Shown: positions 26,138 through 34,432 of the stretch, one piece after another
How positions within the stretch are numbered: the stretch's first letter is position 1
Layout: each line of letters starts with the position of its first letter
Notes under the pieces: generated by a model
Databases searched by the model: none
Seen by the model: the letters and a program-made list of their open reading frames with translations, nothing else
Told to the model about the DNA's origin: nothing
Assembly (NCBI RefSeq): GCF_041365695.1
Contig: NZ_JBGFSJ010000008.1
Span: 1 to 64,000 of the forward strand
Source: Rhodosalinus sp041365695
GTDB taxonomy: Bacteria; Pseudomonadota; Alphaproteobacteria; Rhodobacterales; Rhodobacteraceae
Length of the DNA: 64,000 nucleotides
Direction: 5' to 3'
Program-made: the position numbers and the translations under genes

Positions 26138-26251
26138 GTGTCGCCCTGTGCCCTGCGCCCTGGGGAAACCGGGCACCGGCCGGTTTGGTCCGGTGCCCGG
26201 AAGCGAAGGAGCGCGGTTGCGCTCCCTCGCGGTGTCACGGTCGTACGGCGC

Positions 26252-27391
26252 TTACTGCGCGAGCCACGACTGGAACTTCGCGTCGATGTCGTCGCGGAAG
26301 TCCGCCCAGAACTCGTAGTTGTAGAGCAGGGTGTTCGACGCGTTGTCCGGATCCGTCGGCATGTGCGGTGCCATCTCGATGCCGAGGTCGGCATGTGTCG
26401 AGACGAGCGGCGCCGAGGACTCGCGTGCCGGGCCGTAGGAAATGTACTTCGCCTGATCCGCGAGACGCTGGGTATCCGTGGCGAACCACAGGAAATCCAT
26501 GACGCGGTTCAGCTCTTCATCTTCCAGACCTTCGGGGATGATCCAGCCATCCAGGTCGAACACCTGCATGTCCCACATCATGCCCACGGGCTGGTCCTGC
26601 TCCTCGATGACCGAGAAGAGGCGGCCGTTGTAGGTCGAGCCCATGAAGATCTCGCCGTCGGCCAGAAGCTGCGGCGTGTCGGCGCCGGCCGACCACCAGA
26701 TCACGTCGTCCTTGATCTCGCCGAGCTTGGCGAGCGCGCGATCCTGGCCCTCCGGGGTGGCGAGAACGTCGTAGATCTCGTCCTTGGCCACGCCGTCGCA
26801 GTAGAGCGCCCATTCCATGTTGTTGATCGGACGGCGCTCGAGGCTGCGCTTGCCCGGGTAGGTCTCGGTGTCCCAGACATCGCAGACGCTGCTCGGCGCA
26901 TCGACGCCTTCCGGCACCATGTCGGTGCGGTAGCCGAAGGTCGTCGAATAGACGATCTGCGGGATGAAGCAGTCCGACACGATCAGGTCGCCGAAATCGT
27001 CGGAGGCATCGGTGCCGTCCGGCGCGGGCTGGAGGATGTCGTCGTGATCGACTTCCATCGCGAGGCCCTCGTCGCAGAGGCGGATGGCGTCGGAGGCCAC
27101 CACGTCCACGAGATCCCAGGTGATGTTGCCGGCCTCGTCCATGGCGCGCAGCTTGGCGACGGCCTCGTTCGAGCTTTCGTCCCAGGTCGCGGAGACGCCG
27201 GGGTTCATCTCGAGATAGGGCTCGACGTAGGCCTTCTGCTGCGAGTTCTGATACGCGCCGCCCCAGGAGACGAGCGTCATGCTGTCGGCCATCGGCTCAC
27301 CCGCGACCGGGCTTTCCATGTCCTGTGCGGCAAGACCGCCGGCGGCGACGGTCAGCGCCGTCGTGGCCAGAAATGTCTTCGCGAGTTTCAT
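26252..27391 (-). CDS. periplasmic substrate-binding protein, PotD/PotF type
   Basis: A 379-residue binding protein. The signal peptide is MKLAKTFLATTALTVAAGGLAAQ with cleavage after the AxA motif. TLVSWGGAYQNSQQKAYVEP is the start of the extracellular solute-binding family 1/8 fold; GSTYNGRLFSV is another common block. Such proteins usually bind polyamines or small cationic compounds. Linkage to ectoine genes makes an ectoine-like or diamino acid ligand an alternative. 115 bases separate it from the permease gene, enough for differential expression. Confidence 0.85.
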   Translation of the reverse strand: MKLAKTFLATTALTVAAGGLAAQDMESPVAGEPMADSMTLVSWGGAYQNSQQKAYVEPYLEMNPGVSATWDESSNEAVAKLRAMDEAGNITWDLVDVVASDAIRLCDEGLAMEVDHDDILQPAPDGTDASDDFGDLIVSDCFIPQIVYSTTFGYRTDMVPEGVDAPSSVCDVWDTETYPGKRSLERRPINNMEWALYCDGVAKDEIYDVLATPEGQDRALAKLGEIKDDVIWWSAGADTPQLLADGEIFMGSTYNGRLFSVIEEQDQPVGMMWDMQVFDLDGWIIPEGLEDEELNRVMDFLWFATDTQRLADQAKYISYGPARESSAPLVSTHADLGIEMAPHMPTDPDNASNTLLYNYEFWADFRDDIDAKFQSWLAQ

Positions 27392-27541
27392 TGGATACTC
27401 CCTTGTAACGCCCGTCTTGCGTTGACGGGGCCGGCGTCACGGGCGGGACGGCCTGGCCCTCGGTGCGTCGGCGAGCCCATCGGGCCGCGACGATGTTGCC
27501 GCGCCGTTGCGGCGCGTGTTTCGGAAAAGCGGTTCTGCGGA

Positions 27542-28678
27542 TCACGCGTCGAGCGCACGGCAGTCCTCTGGCAGCCAACCGATCTCGATCTTCTCGCCCG
27601 GCTTCATCCTTCGCTGGTCCGGCGCGTTGCGCGTCTTGATGATGAAGTCGTCCTTGCCGGCGACTCTCAGCCGCGTGCGGAAGATGTCGCCCATGTAGAT
27701 GAACTCCAGCACTTCCGCGGGAAGCGTGTGCGCGTCCGGCTTCAGGCGGTTCTTGTCGATCTCCACCCGCTCGGGGCGAATCGAAACGAGGGTGCGTTCG
27801 CCCGGCTTGGCCACGTTGACCGGCTTCGCGTCGATCACCTCGCCATCGTCGAGCTCCACGAGCGCGTAGCCCTGGCGCAACTCCTTGATCGTGCCGAGAA
27901 GCGTGTTGTTCTCGCCGATGAACTGCGCGACGAAGCTGTTTTCCGGGCTTTCGTAAAGCTCGTCGGGCGGTGCGAGCTGCTGGATCTTGCCGTCGTTGAA
28001 GACCGCGACCCGGTCCGACATCGTCAGCGCCTCGGTCTGGTCGTGGGTGACGTAGACCGTGGTGATCCCGAGATCGTGGGCGAGGTTGGTAATCTCGAAC
28101 TGCATGTGTTCGCGCAGCTGCTTGTCGAGCGCGCCGAGCGGCTCGTCCATGAGCACCAGCTCCGGCTCGAAGACGAGCGCGCGGGCGAGCGCGATCCGCT
28201 GCTGCTGCCCGCCCGAAAGCTGCGCGGGGCGGCGGCCGCCGAAGTCGCCCATCTGCACCATGTCGAGGGCGCGGCGGACCTTCGCCTCCCGGTCGGACTT
28301 GCCGATCCCGCGCACCTCCAGCGGGAAGGCCAGGTTCTCCGCCACGGTCATGTGGGGGAACAGCGCGTAGTTCTGGAACACCATGCCGATGCCGCGCTTG
28401 TGCGGCGGGATGTTGTTGATGGATACGCCGTCCAGCTTGATCTCTCCATGCGTGGCGGTCTCGAAGCCCGCCAGCATCATCAGACACGTCGTCTTGCCGG
28501 ATCCCGAGGGCCCCAGCATGGTCAGGAACTCGCCCTTTGGCATGCTGAGGTTCAGGTCTTTGACGACGAGCGTTTCGCCGTCATAGCTCTTCTGCACGCG
28601 CTCGAATGCGACGAACGCTTCGTCGTTCTGCGACTCGGCCAAGTCTGGCTCCCCGTTGTTGTTTCGCAGGTTTTGCAT
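27542..28678 (-). CDS. polyamine-type ABC transporter ATPase (PotA-like)
   Basis: A 378-residue ATPase. Walker A LGPSGSGKTT, Q-loop FQNYALFPHMTV, signature LSGGQQQRIALARAL and Walker B LVLMDEPLGALD are all intact, followed by H-loop VTHDQ. The C-terminal TOBE domain spans about 290-378. It energises the permease pair downstream. The start at 28678 (MQNLRNNNGE) was preferred over 28753, whose extra 25 Arg-rich residues have no family match. Confidence 0.92.
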   Translation of the reverse strand: MQNLRNNNGEPDLAESQNDEAFVAFERVQKSYDGETLVVKDLNLSMPKGEFLTMLGPSGSGKTTCLMMLAGFETATHGEIKLDGVSINNIPPHKRGIGMVFQNYALFPHMTVAENLAFPLEVRGIGKSDREAKVRRALDMVQMGDFGGRRPAQLSGGQQQRIALARALVFEPELVLMDEPLGALDKQLREHMQFEITNLAHDLGITTVYVTHDQTEALTMSDRVAVFNDGKIQQLAPPDELYESPENSFVAQFIGENNTLLGTIKELRQGYALVELDDGEVIDAKPVNVAKPGERTLVSIRPERVEIDKNRLKPDAHTLPAEVLEFIYMGDIFRTRLRVAGKDDFIIKTRNAPDQRRMKPGEKIEIGWLPEDCRALDA

Positions 28679-28787
28679 CCTGCTTTGTCGGCGACGATTA
28701 AAACCGCGACGCCGCCGCTGTTGCAAGCATAGCCTAGCGGTTTCCCAAGCCAACCCCGATTTTCAGGCCCGATCGGCTTAATTTTCA

Positions 28788-28818
28788 GGCCATGGCAGTC
28801 GATCGGACTGCCATGGCC
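28788..28818 (-). terminator. 13-bp stem hairpin between transaminase and transporter genes
   Basis: A perfect inverted repeat with 13-bp arms (28788-28800 and 28806-28818, arm GGCCATGGCAGTC) and a 5-base loop. It starts 14 bases beyond the transaminase stop on the minus strand and is followed there by an AT-rich tail. It probably reduces read-through into the transporter operon. Confidence 0.55.
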
Positions 28819-28832
28819 CGGGCGGCGGCGGG

Positions 28833-30203
28833 TCAACCGAGAACGTCGGCCACCGCCCTCGCGGTCTTGGCGGCGATCTCTTCGGCCTCCGCGCGGCTCA
28901 GGCAGAAGGGCGGTGCGAAGCCCAGGATGTCGCCCTGCGGCATCGCCCGGGCGATCACGCCATGCTTCAGAAGCGCGGCCGCGACGGTCGGACCGACCTT
29001 CCGGGCGGGGTCGAAGAAACGCCGCGCGTCGCGGTCCTCGACGAATTCCACCGCGGCCAGCATCCCCTCGCCGCGCACCTCCCCGACATGCGGGTGCGCA
29101 GCCAGCGCGTCGCGCAGCGCGGCGTTCAAATGGGCGCCGGTCTCGCCCGCGGCGCTGACGAGATCGAGCTTGTCGATGAGTTCGAGGTTGGCCACGCCCG
29201 CCGCCGCGCCCACCGGGTGCGCCGAATAGGTCCAGCCGTGCCCGATGGGCCCCATCGCGTCGGTCCCCTCCTCGAGCACCTTCCACACGCGCTCGGACAC
29301 GATGGACCCCGACAGCGGCGCGTAGGCCGAGGTCAGCCCCTTGGCGATGGTGATGAGATCCGGCCGCAGCCCGTAATGCTCGGACCCGAACATCGTCCCG
29401 AGCCGGCCGAAGCCGGTGACCACCTCGTCGGCCACGAGCAGGATGTCGTGCTTCTCGAGGATCGGCTGGATCGCCTCCCAGTAGCCTGCCGGCGGGGGCA
29501 CGATGCCGCCCGTGCCCAGCACGGGCTCGGCCCAGAAGGCGGCGATCGTGTCGGCGCCCTCGCGCTCGATCAGCGCCTCGAGTTCGGCCGCGCAGTGCGC
29601 CACGAAATCCGCCTCGCTCATCGCCGGGTCCGCACGGCGGTAGTAGTAAGGCGCCTCGGTGTGCAGCACCTGCACGAGCGGCAGGTCGAAGGCCTTGTGG
29701 AAAAGCTCCAGCCCGGTGAGCGAGCCGGTCATCAGCCCAGAACCGTGATAGCCGCGCCAGCGCGAGATGATCTTCTTCTTCTCAGGACGGCCCCGCACGT
29801 TGTTGTAGTACCAGACGAGCTTCACGTTGGTCTCGTTGGCGTCCGATCCCGAGAGACCGAAATAGACCTTGCTCATGTTGGCGGGCGCACGGTCGAGAAC
29901 CATCTTGGCAAGACGGATCGAGACTTCCGTGCCGTGCCCGACATAGGCGTGGTAGTAGGCCAGTTCGCGCGCCTGCTCGGCGATGGCGTCGGCGATCTCG
30001 GTCCGGCCGTAGCCGACATTCACGCAGTAGAGCCCGGCGAAGGCGTCGAGCAGGCGATTGCCCTCGCGGTCCACGATATGGCTGCCTTCGCCGGTCCGGA
30101 TGACGCGGTTCGGCGCCTCACCCCGCGCGAATTGCGCGAGATGGGTGGAGGGATGGAAGAAATTCTCCCGGTCCCACTGGTCGAGCATGTCGTTCTTCAG
30201 CAT
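28833..30203 (-). CDS. class III aminotransferase (Atf-like, diaminobutyrate or putrescine)
   Basis: A 456-residue PLP enzyme of the omega-transaminase group. The PLP lysine lies in LITIAKGLTSAYAPLSG; ADEVVTGFGRLG contains the cofactor Asp, and YFGLSGSDANETNVKL is the phosphate-binding block. The asnC-ssd-aminotransferase order equals that of ectoine degradation clusters in Ruegeria, where the enzyme converts 2,4-diaminobutyrate to aspartate semialdehyde. Putrescine or GABA transamination is the main alternative, given the polyamine-type transporter next door. The start at 30203 (MLKNDML) is supported by a nearby purine-rich site. Confidence 0.8.
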   Translation of the reverse strand: MLKNDMLDQWDRENFFHPSTHLAQFARGEAPNRVIRTGEGSHIVDREGNRLLDAFAGLYCVNVGYGRTEIADAIAEQARELAYYHAYVGHGTEVSIRLAKMVLDRAPANMSKVYFGLSGSDANETNVKLVWYYNNVRGRPEKKKIISRWRGYHGSGLMTGSLTGLELFHKAFDLPLVQVLHTEAPYYYRRADPAMSEADFVAHCAAELEALIEREGADTIAAFWAEPVLGTGGIVPPPAGYWEAIQPILEKHDILLVADEVVTGFGRLGTMFGSEHYGLRPDLITIAKGLTSAYAPLSGSIVSERVWKVLEEGTDAMGPIGHGWTYSAHPVGAAAGVANLELIDKLDLVSAAGETGAHLNAALRDALAAHPHVGEVRGEGMLAAVEFVEDRDARRFFDPARKVGPTVAAALLKHGVIARAMPQGDILGFAPPFCLSRAEAEEIAAKTARAVADVLG

Positions 30204-30308
30204 CTTCGTCCTCTTGCTTGCGCGGGGTCGCACCCCCGCTGCCCTTTCCTGTCGGACCCCGTCCGCCGCGGCGCGCCGGCCATTCGGCCGCGACGCCCGG
30301 TCGAAGGG

Positions 30309-30356
30309 GCCAAGGGGTTTCGAAACCCCTTGGCAAGACGCTTCGAAGCGTCTTGC
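30309..30356. repeat. two adjoining perfect palindromes
   Basis: Two abutting perfect palindromes: 30309-30334 (26 bp, centre TTTCGAAA) and 30333-30356 (24 bp, centre CTTCGAAG), sharing two bases. They lie 3 bases beyond the gabD stop, before the transaminase gene on the same strand. Each folds into a strong hairpin with a TTCGAA centre. A transcription attenuator or mRNA-stabilising element between the two genes is likely. The hairpin at 16550-16573 has a similar pattern. Confidence 0.7.
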
Positions 30357-30359
30357 GCC

Positions 30360-31844
30360 TCACCCCCAGTCGCGGCAGACGTACTTGATCTCGGTGAAGG
30401 CCTCCATCCCCTGCCGGGCCCCTTCGCGTCCGATCCCGGACTGCTTCATGCCGCCGAAGGGGATGGGCGCGCCGGTCACCTTGGTCCGGTTCACCGCCAC
30501 CATGCCGAACTGCAGCGCCCGCGTGATACGGTAGATGCGGCGCGGGTCCTGGCTGTGAAGGTAGGCGACGAGACCGTATTCGGTCGCGTTCGCGCGCGCC
30601 ACCACCTCGTCCTCGGTGTCGAAGGGCGCGACCGCCGCGACCGGCCCGAAGGTTTCCTCGGCCATGATCGTCGCCGCGTCCGGGACATCCGCCAGGATCG
30701 TCGGCGCGAAGAAGAGATCGCCCAGATCCGCCCGGCGCCCGCCGCCGGCGAGCACCCGCGCGCCACGCGCCACCGCGTCGGCGACATGCGCCTCCTGCTT
30801 GGCGAGCGCCGCCGCGTTGGTCAGCGGCCCGATGTCGGGATCCTCCATCCCCGGCCCGACGCCCAGCGCCTCGGTCGCGGCCGCGAGCCGCGAACAGAAC
30901 GCCTCGTAGACGGGGCGCTCCACGTAGATCCGGTTCGCGGCGAGGCAGTCCTGACCCGAGGTCGCGAACTTGGCCTTCATCGTCTCCGCCACGGCCTTGT
31001 CGAGATCGGCGTCGGCGAAGACGAGAACCGGCGCATGGCCGCCCAGTTCCAGGACCAGCCGCTTCACCGTGTCCGCGCACTGGCGGTAAAGGAGCCGCCC
31101 CACCTCCGTCGAGCCGGTGAAGGAGAGCGCCCGCACCCGCGCGTCCTCCGTCCAGGGGCCGACGACGACCGGCGCCTCGCCCGTCACCACGTTGAAGACG
31201 CCCGCGGGCATCCCCGCCCGGTCGGCGAGCTCGGCAAGCGCCAGCGCCGAGAAGGGCGTCTCGGCGGAGGGATGCGCCACGACGGTGCATCCGGCGGCCA
31301 GCGCGGCGGCGGCCTTGCGCGTCAGCATCGCGGAAGGGAAGTTCCACGGTGTGACCAGCGCGGCGACGCCCACCGGCTCGCGCCAGAGCTCCACCTCGGC
31401 GTCGGGGAGGTGGCTGGTGACGCCCTCGATGTTGGGCCGGCGTGTCTCCTCGGCGTAGAACTCCACGAAGCTCGCGGCATAGTCGATCTCGCCGCGGGCT
31501 TCCGAGAGCGGCTTGCCCTGCTCCATGACCATGATCCGGGCGAGGTCCTCGCGATGCGCGATCATCAGCTCGTACCAGCGCCGCAACACCGCCGCGCGCT
31601 CTTGCGGCAGCGCGACCGACCAGTGCGGAAACGCCGCCGCGGCGGCGTCAACGGCGGCCCGCGACTGCGCCGCGTCCAGGCTGACCACTTCGCCCAGCCG
31701 CGCCCCCGTCGCGGGGTCGGTCACGGCGATGGCCGCGCGGTCGCCGCCGACCCACTTTCCATTCACGTAGGAAAAGCTCCGCGCGAGGCGCGGGTCGGCG
31801 AGACCGTCGAGCGGCGAGGCGGCGAGGTGCTGATGCAGGGACAT
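30360..31844 (-). CDS. gabD: NAD(P)-dependent semialdehyde dehydrogenase (GabD family)
   Basis: A 494-residue aldehyde dehydrogenase. The cofactor motif is FTGSTEVGRLL, the general base Glu lies in LELGGHAPVLVF and the nucleophilic Cys in SGQDCLAANRIYV; TPWNFPSAM and KQSGIGREG are also family blocks. It is most like succinate-semialdehyde dehydrogenase. In ectoine clusters the equivalent Ssd oxidises aspartate semialdehyde to aspartate. It sits between asnC and the transaminase on the same strand. Confidence 0.88.
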   Translation of the reverse strand: MSLHQHLAASPLDGLADPRLARSFSYVNGKWVGGDRAAIAVTDPATGARLGEVVSLDAAQSRAAVDAAAAAFPHWSVALPQERAAVLRRWYELMIAHREDLARIMVMEQGKPLSEARGEIDYAASFVEFYAEETRRPNIEGVTSHLPDAEVELWREPVGVAALVTPWNFPSAMLTRKAAAALAAGCTVVAHPSAETPFSALALAELADRAGMPAGVFNVVTGEAPVVVGPWTEDARVRALSFTGSTEVGRLLYRQCADTVKRLVLELGGHAPVLVFADADLDKAVAETMKAKFATSGQDCLAANRIYVERPVYEAFCSRLAAATEALGVGPGMEDPDIGPLTNAAALAKQEAHVADAVARGARVLAGGGRRADLGDLFFAPTILADVPDAATIMAEETFGPVAAVAPFDTEDEVVARANATEYGLVAYLHSQDPRRIYRITRALQFGMVAVNRTKVTGAPIPFGGMKQSGIGREGARQGMEAFTEIKYVCRDWG

Positions 31845-31951
31845 GGGCGGGCCCTCCTTTCCCCGCCATCATGGCGCCACGACGGCGGGGGTGGGGTCTG
31901 AAATGCGCCGCCCTGGCAGAAGATCCGTCTGCCCGCACCCGCCGGGCGGGA

Positions 31952-32434
31952 TCAATCGGTCTGCCCGAGAAGCCAGAGCGGCGGCGCGGGCGGCCCCTTC
32001 ACCGGCTTCGTCACGATGTAGGTGTAATAGCGCGCCATGCCGATCCGCGCCGCCAGCATCCCGTCGATGAGGCGCTGGTAGGCGTCGATGTCGCGCGCGA
32101 CCACCTGCATGAGGTAATCGAAGCCGCCGCCGAGCGCCCAGACGGCGGACACCTCCTCGTAGCCCTGCACCGCGCGCTCGAAGGTCTGGAAGCTCGCAGC
32201 GGTGTGGTGCGAGAGCTCCACGGCCACGAAGACGGTGACATGCGGGCCGAGCGCCCGGGCCGCGACGCGCGCCCCGTAGCCCTCGATCACGCCCGCGCGC
32301 TCCAGCTTCTTCATCCGCTCCCAGGCGGGGGTCGGCGAGAGTCCCACCTTCTCGGCGAGCTCGGCCTTGGTGATCCGCCCCTCCGCCACGAGCGTGCGCA
32401 GGATCTCGATATCGCGCGCGTCCAGCCGGATCAT
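31952..32434 (-). CDS. Lrp/AsnC-family regulator (DoeX/AsnC of ectoine cluster)
   Basis: A 160-residue regulator. The N-terminal HTH is IEILRTLVAEGRITKAELAEKVG with LSPTPAWERMKKLE; the C-terminal RAM ligand domain contains VSAVWALGGGFDYLMQVVARD. In ectoine catabolic clusters the AsnC/DoeX protein senses 2,4-diaminobutyrate derivatives and regulates degradation genes. The start at 32434 overlaps the stop of the eutC remnant by 4 bases (ATGA), showing that it was once coupled to intact eutC. It likely controls the downstream ssd-transaminase genes. Confidence 0.88.
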   Translation of the reverse strand: MIRLDARDIEILRTLVAEGRITKAELAEKVGLSPTPAWERMKKLERAGVIEGYGARVAARALGPHVTVFVAVELSHHTAASFQTFERAVQGYEEVSAVWALGGGFDYLMQVVARDIDAYQRLIDGMLAARIGMARYYTYIVTKPVKGPPAPPLWLLGQTD

Positions 32435-32661
32435 GCCCGCGCGCCCGGGCCCGCCGTCCCGATCGCCCGGGCGGCGTGGACGACGATCGCCGCATCCTGC
32501 GCGCCCGTGCCGGTGAGGTCGGCGCGGGGGATCTCCTCCTCCGTGCGCCGGCCCGGCGCTTGGAGGCCGGTCAGGCATCCGTTGTCGAGAAAGACCGCCG
32601 GCACGAGCTGCACCGGCGCGCGCGGCCCGGCCTCCGTCGTGATGTGACTGTCATGCGGCAT
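32431..32661 (-). pseudogene. eutC: eutC remnant (ornithine cyclodeaminase-like), internally deleted
   Basis: Only 76 codons remain, versus about 330 in the family. VPAVFLDNGCLTGLQA resembles the family block with LLDNGYLTDxRTAAAG, and it jumps directly to GRRTEEEIPRADLTGTGAQD, the C-terminal block of ornithine cyclodeaminase/EutC proteins. About 200 residues between the two blocks, including the NAD-binding core, are gone, and the first ~100 residues of the protein are largely missing too. The frame remains open and still overlaps asnC, so a short peptide may be translated. Similarity is from recalled family patterns. Confidence 0.72.
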
Positions 32662-32932
32662 GGGGTCGTCCTTTCACGACGGTATCGCCAAGGACGATAT
32701 CCTGCCCGGTGACGACGCATATTAACAAGGCCATGTCGGGTTGCGGCCGGCCAGGAGGGTCGCGACGGGACGGCAAGCGCGGGCAGTTTCCCGCTAGCAC
32801 CGCCGCGATCCCGATCACGCCGGCACATTCTGCCACCATGCGGTCCTGCCGGCGGAGCGGCACCGGTGGCGTGGCGTCCGCAACGCGCCGGATCCGGCGT
32901 GCGGCGGCGGGGATATCGCAGGGCTCGATCAT
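32651..32932 (-). pseudogene. eutB: eutB remnant (threonine dehydratase-like), internally deleted
   Basis: Ninety-three codons remain from a PLP lyase of about 320 residues. The start MIEPCDIPAAARRIRRVADA and TPPVPLR look like the N-terminus of EutB/IlvA-type proteins, then RMVAECAGVIGIAAVLAG corresponds to the late EGAGAVGxAALLAG block, and LLICVVTGQDIV resembles the final VVxSGGNID strand. The PLP lysine region and core are missing. It ends 11 bases into the eutC remnant, preserving the eutB-eutC order of ectoine clusters. Confidence 0.68.
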
Positions 32933-32956
32933 GATCTCTCCCCCAGGATCGTTTCA

Positions 32957-33075
32957 GTTGTGCACAACAATTCGTCTCTGCCCGGGGCGCGGCCGCACAA
33001 ACTTAAGACATTCAATGAATATCCTGAAAGCGGCATGCTGCATGTCGCTCTTTGACCTGACCTGTTGTGCACAAC
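32957..33075. promoter_or_regulatory. twin GTTGTGCACAAC operators in the divergent promoter
   Basis: The 12-bp perfect palindrome GTTGTGCACAAC occurs twice, at 32957-32968 and 33064-33075, flanking the divergent promoters of the eutB-remnant operon and the ectoine hydrolase gene. The centres are 107 bp apart, about ten helical turns, which would allow looping. The TTGT-n2-ACAA pattern suits GntR/FadR-type repressors; a GntR gene lies downstream at 35459. Bases between the sites are AT-richer than the surroundings. Confidence 0.7.
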
Positions 33076-33118
33076 TGCCGCAGGATTGCACAGTTGCTTC
33101 GATCCAGGAGGTGCGCCA

Positions 33119-34432
33119 GTGATTCGCAAGGACATTCCCTTCAGCGCCGCCGAATACGAACGTCGGCTCAACCGGACGCGCATCGCGATGGAGGCCTCGG
33201 GTCTCGACGCACTCTTCGTCACCGACCCGTCCAACATGGCATGGCTCACGGGCTATGACGGCTGGTCCTTCTACGTGCACCAGGGCGTGATCGTGCTCAA
33301 GGACGCCGACCCCTTCTGGTGGGGCCGCCGGCAGGACGCGCAGGGCGCGCTGCGCACCGTCTGGATGGAGGACGCGCATGTCCTCGATTACGCCGACAAC
33401 TACGTCCAGTCGATCGAACGTCACCCGATGCAGGACCTTGCCGCGAAGCTCGCCGAACTCGGGCAGGGCGAGGCCCGGATCGGCGTCGAGATGGAGAATT
33501 ACTACTATACCGCAAAGGCGCACCACGCGCTGACCGAAGCCCTGCCCCGCGCCACGATCGAGGACGCCACCGCGCTCGTGAACTGGCAGCGCGCGGTGAA
33601 GTCGGAAGAGGAACTGGTCTTCATGCGCCGCGCCGCGCGCATCTCCGAGCGCATCATCGACGGCCTAGTGGAACGCGTGAGCGCCGGCGTGCCCAAGAAC
33701 GAGATCGTGGCGGAGGCCTATGGCGACGCGATCCGCGGCGCGGACGGCCACTGGGGCGACTACCCGGCCATCGTGCCGCTGCTGCCGTCGGGCTCCGACG
33801 CCGCCGCGCCCCACCTGACCTGGAACGGGCGCCCGTTCGCCGGCGGCGAGGCCACCTTCTTCGAGGTCTCGGGCTGCTACCGGCGCTACCATGCGCCGCT
33901 CTGCCGGACGATCTTCCTGGGAACGCCGCCCGACGAGATCCGTCACGCCGAGGCCGCGCTGATCGAAGGGCTCGAGGACGGGCTCGACGCCGCGCGCGCG
34001 GGCAACCGCGCCTGCGACGTGGCCAACGCGCTCGCACTGCCGCTGGAGCGGGCGGGCATCGAGCGCGGCGCGCGCTGCGGCTACGCCATCGGTCTGAGCT
34101 ACCCGCCGGACTGGGGCGAGCGGACGGTGTCGCTGCGCCCCGAAGACCAGACGGTGCTGATGCCGGGCATGACCTTCCACTTCATGCCGGGTCTCTGGAT
34201 GCGCGACTGGGGGATGGAAATCACCGAATCCATCACGATCCGCGAGGACGGCCCGGCCGAGACCCTTTGCAACCGACCCAGAAAGATGTTCGTGAAAGAG
34301 CATGAACAAGCTATCCCGCGCCCGGCAGACATTGGCCGACCTGATCGCCTTCCCGACGGTTTCGTCGGACTCGAACCTGGAGATGATGGTCTACCTGGCG
34401 AACAGGCTGAGCCACCTCGGCGCCAGAACTGA
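33119..34432 (+). CDS. eutD: ectoine hydrolase (EutD/DoeA, M24-like)
   Basis: A peptidase M24-fold hydrolase that opens the ectoine ring to N-acetyl-diaminobutyrate. Creatinase-like N-domain (about 1-150: FVTDPSNMAWLTGYDGWSFYVHQ) and catalytic-fold C-domain (about 160-390: ADGHWGDYPAIVPLLPSGSDA, FEVSGCYRRYHAPLCRTI, GLSYPPDWGE). The GTG start at 33119 has AGGAGG seven bases upstream. Family proteins end near MFVK; here the frame runs on for about 40 residues and overlaps the next gene by 131 bases. A lost stop or small frameshift near 34295 would explain the extension, which has no family similarity. Confidence 0.9.
   Translation: MIRKDIPFSAAEYERRLNRTRIAMEASGLDALFVTDPSNMAWLTGYDGWSFYVHQGVIVLKDADPFWWGRRQDAQGALRTVWMEDAHVLDYADNYVQSIERHPMQDLAAKLAELGQGEARIGVEMENYYYTAKAHHALTEALPRATIEDATALVNWQRAVKSEEELVFMRRAARISERIIDGLVERVSAGVPKNEIVAEAYGDAIRGADGHWGDYPAIVPLLPSGSDAAAPHLTWNGRPFAGGEATFFEVSGCYRRYHAPLCRTIFLGTPPDEIRHAEAALIEGLEDGLDAARAGNRACDVANALALPLERAGIERGARCGYAIGLSYPPDWGERTVSLRPEDQTVLMPGMTFHFMPGLWMRDWGMEITESITIREDGPAETLCNRPRKMFVKEHEQAIPRPADIGRPDRLPDGFVGLEPGDDGLPGEQAEPPRRQN

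Noticed and set aside
23633..28732. A 1699-codon plus-strand frame opposite the ABC transporter genes
   Set aside because: It is antisense to four well-supported genes, has Arg/His-rich sequence typical of GC-biased shadow frames, and shows no domain.
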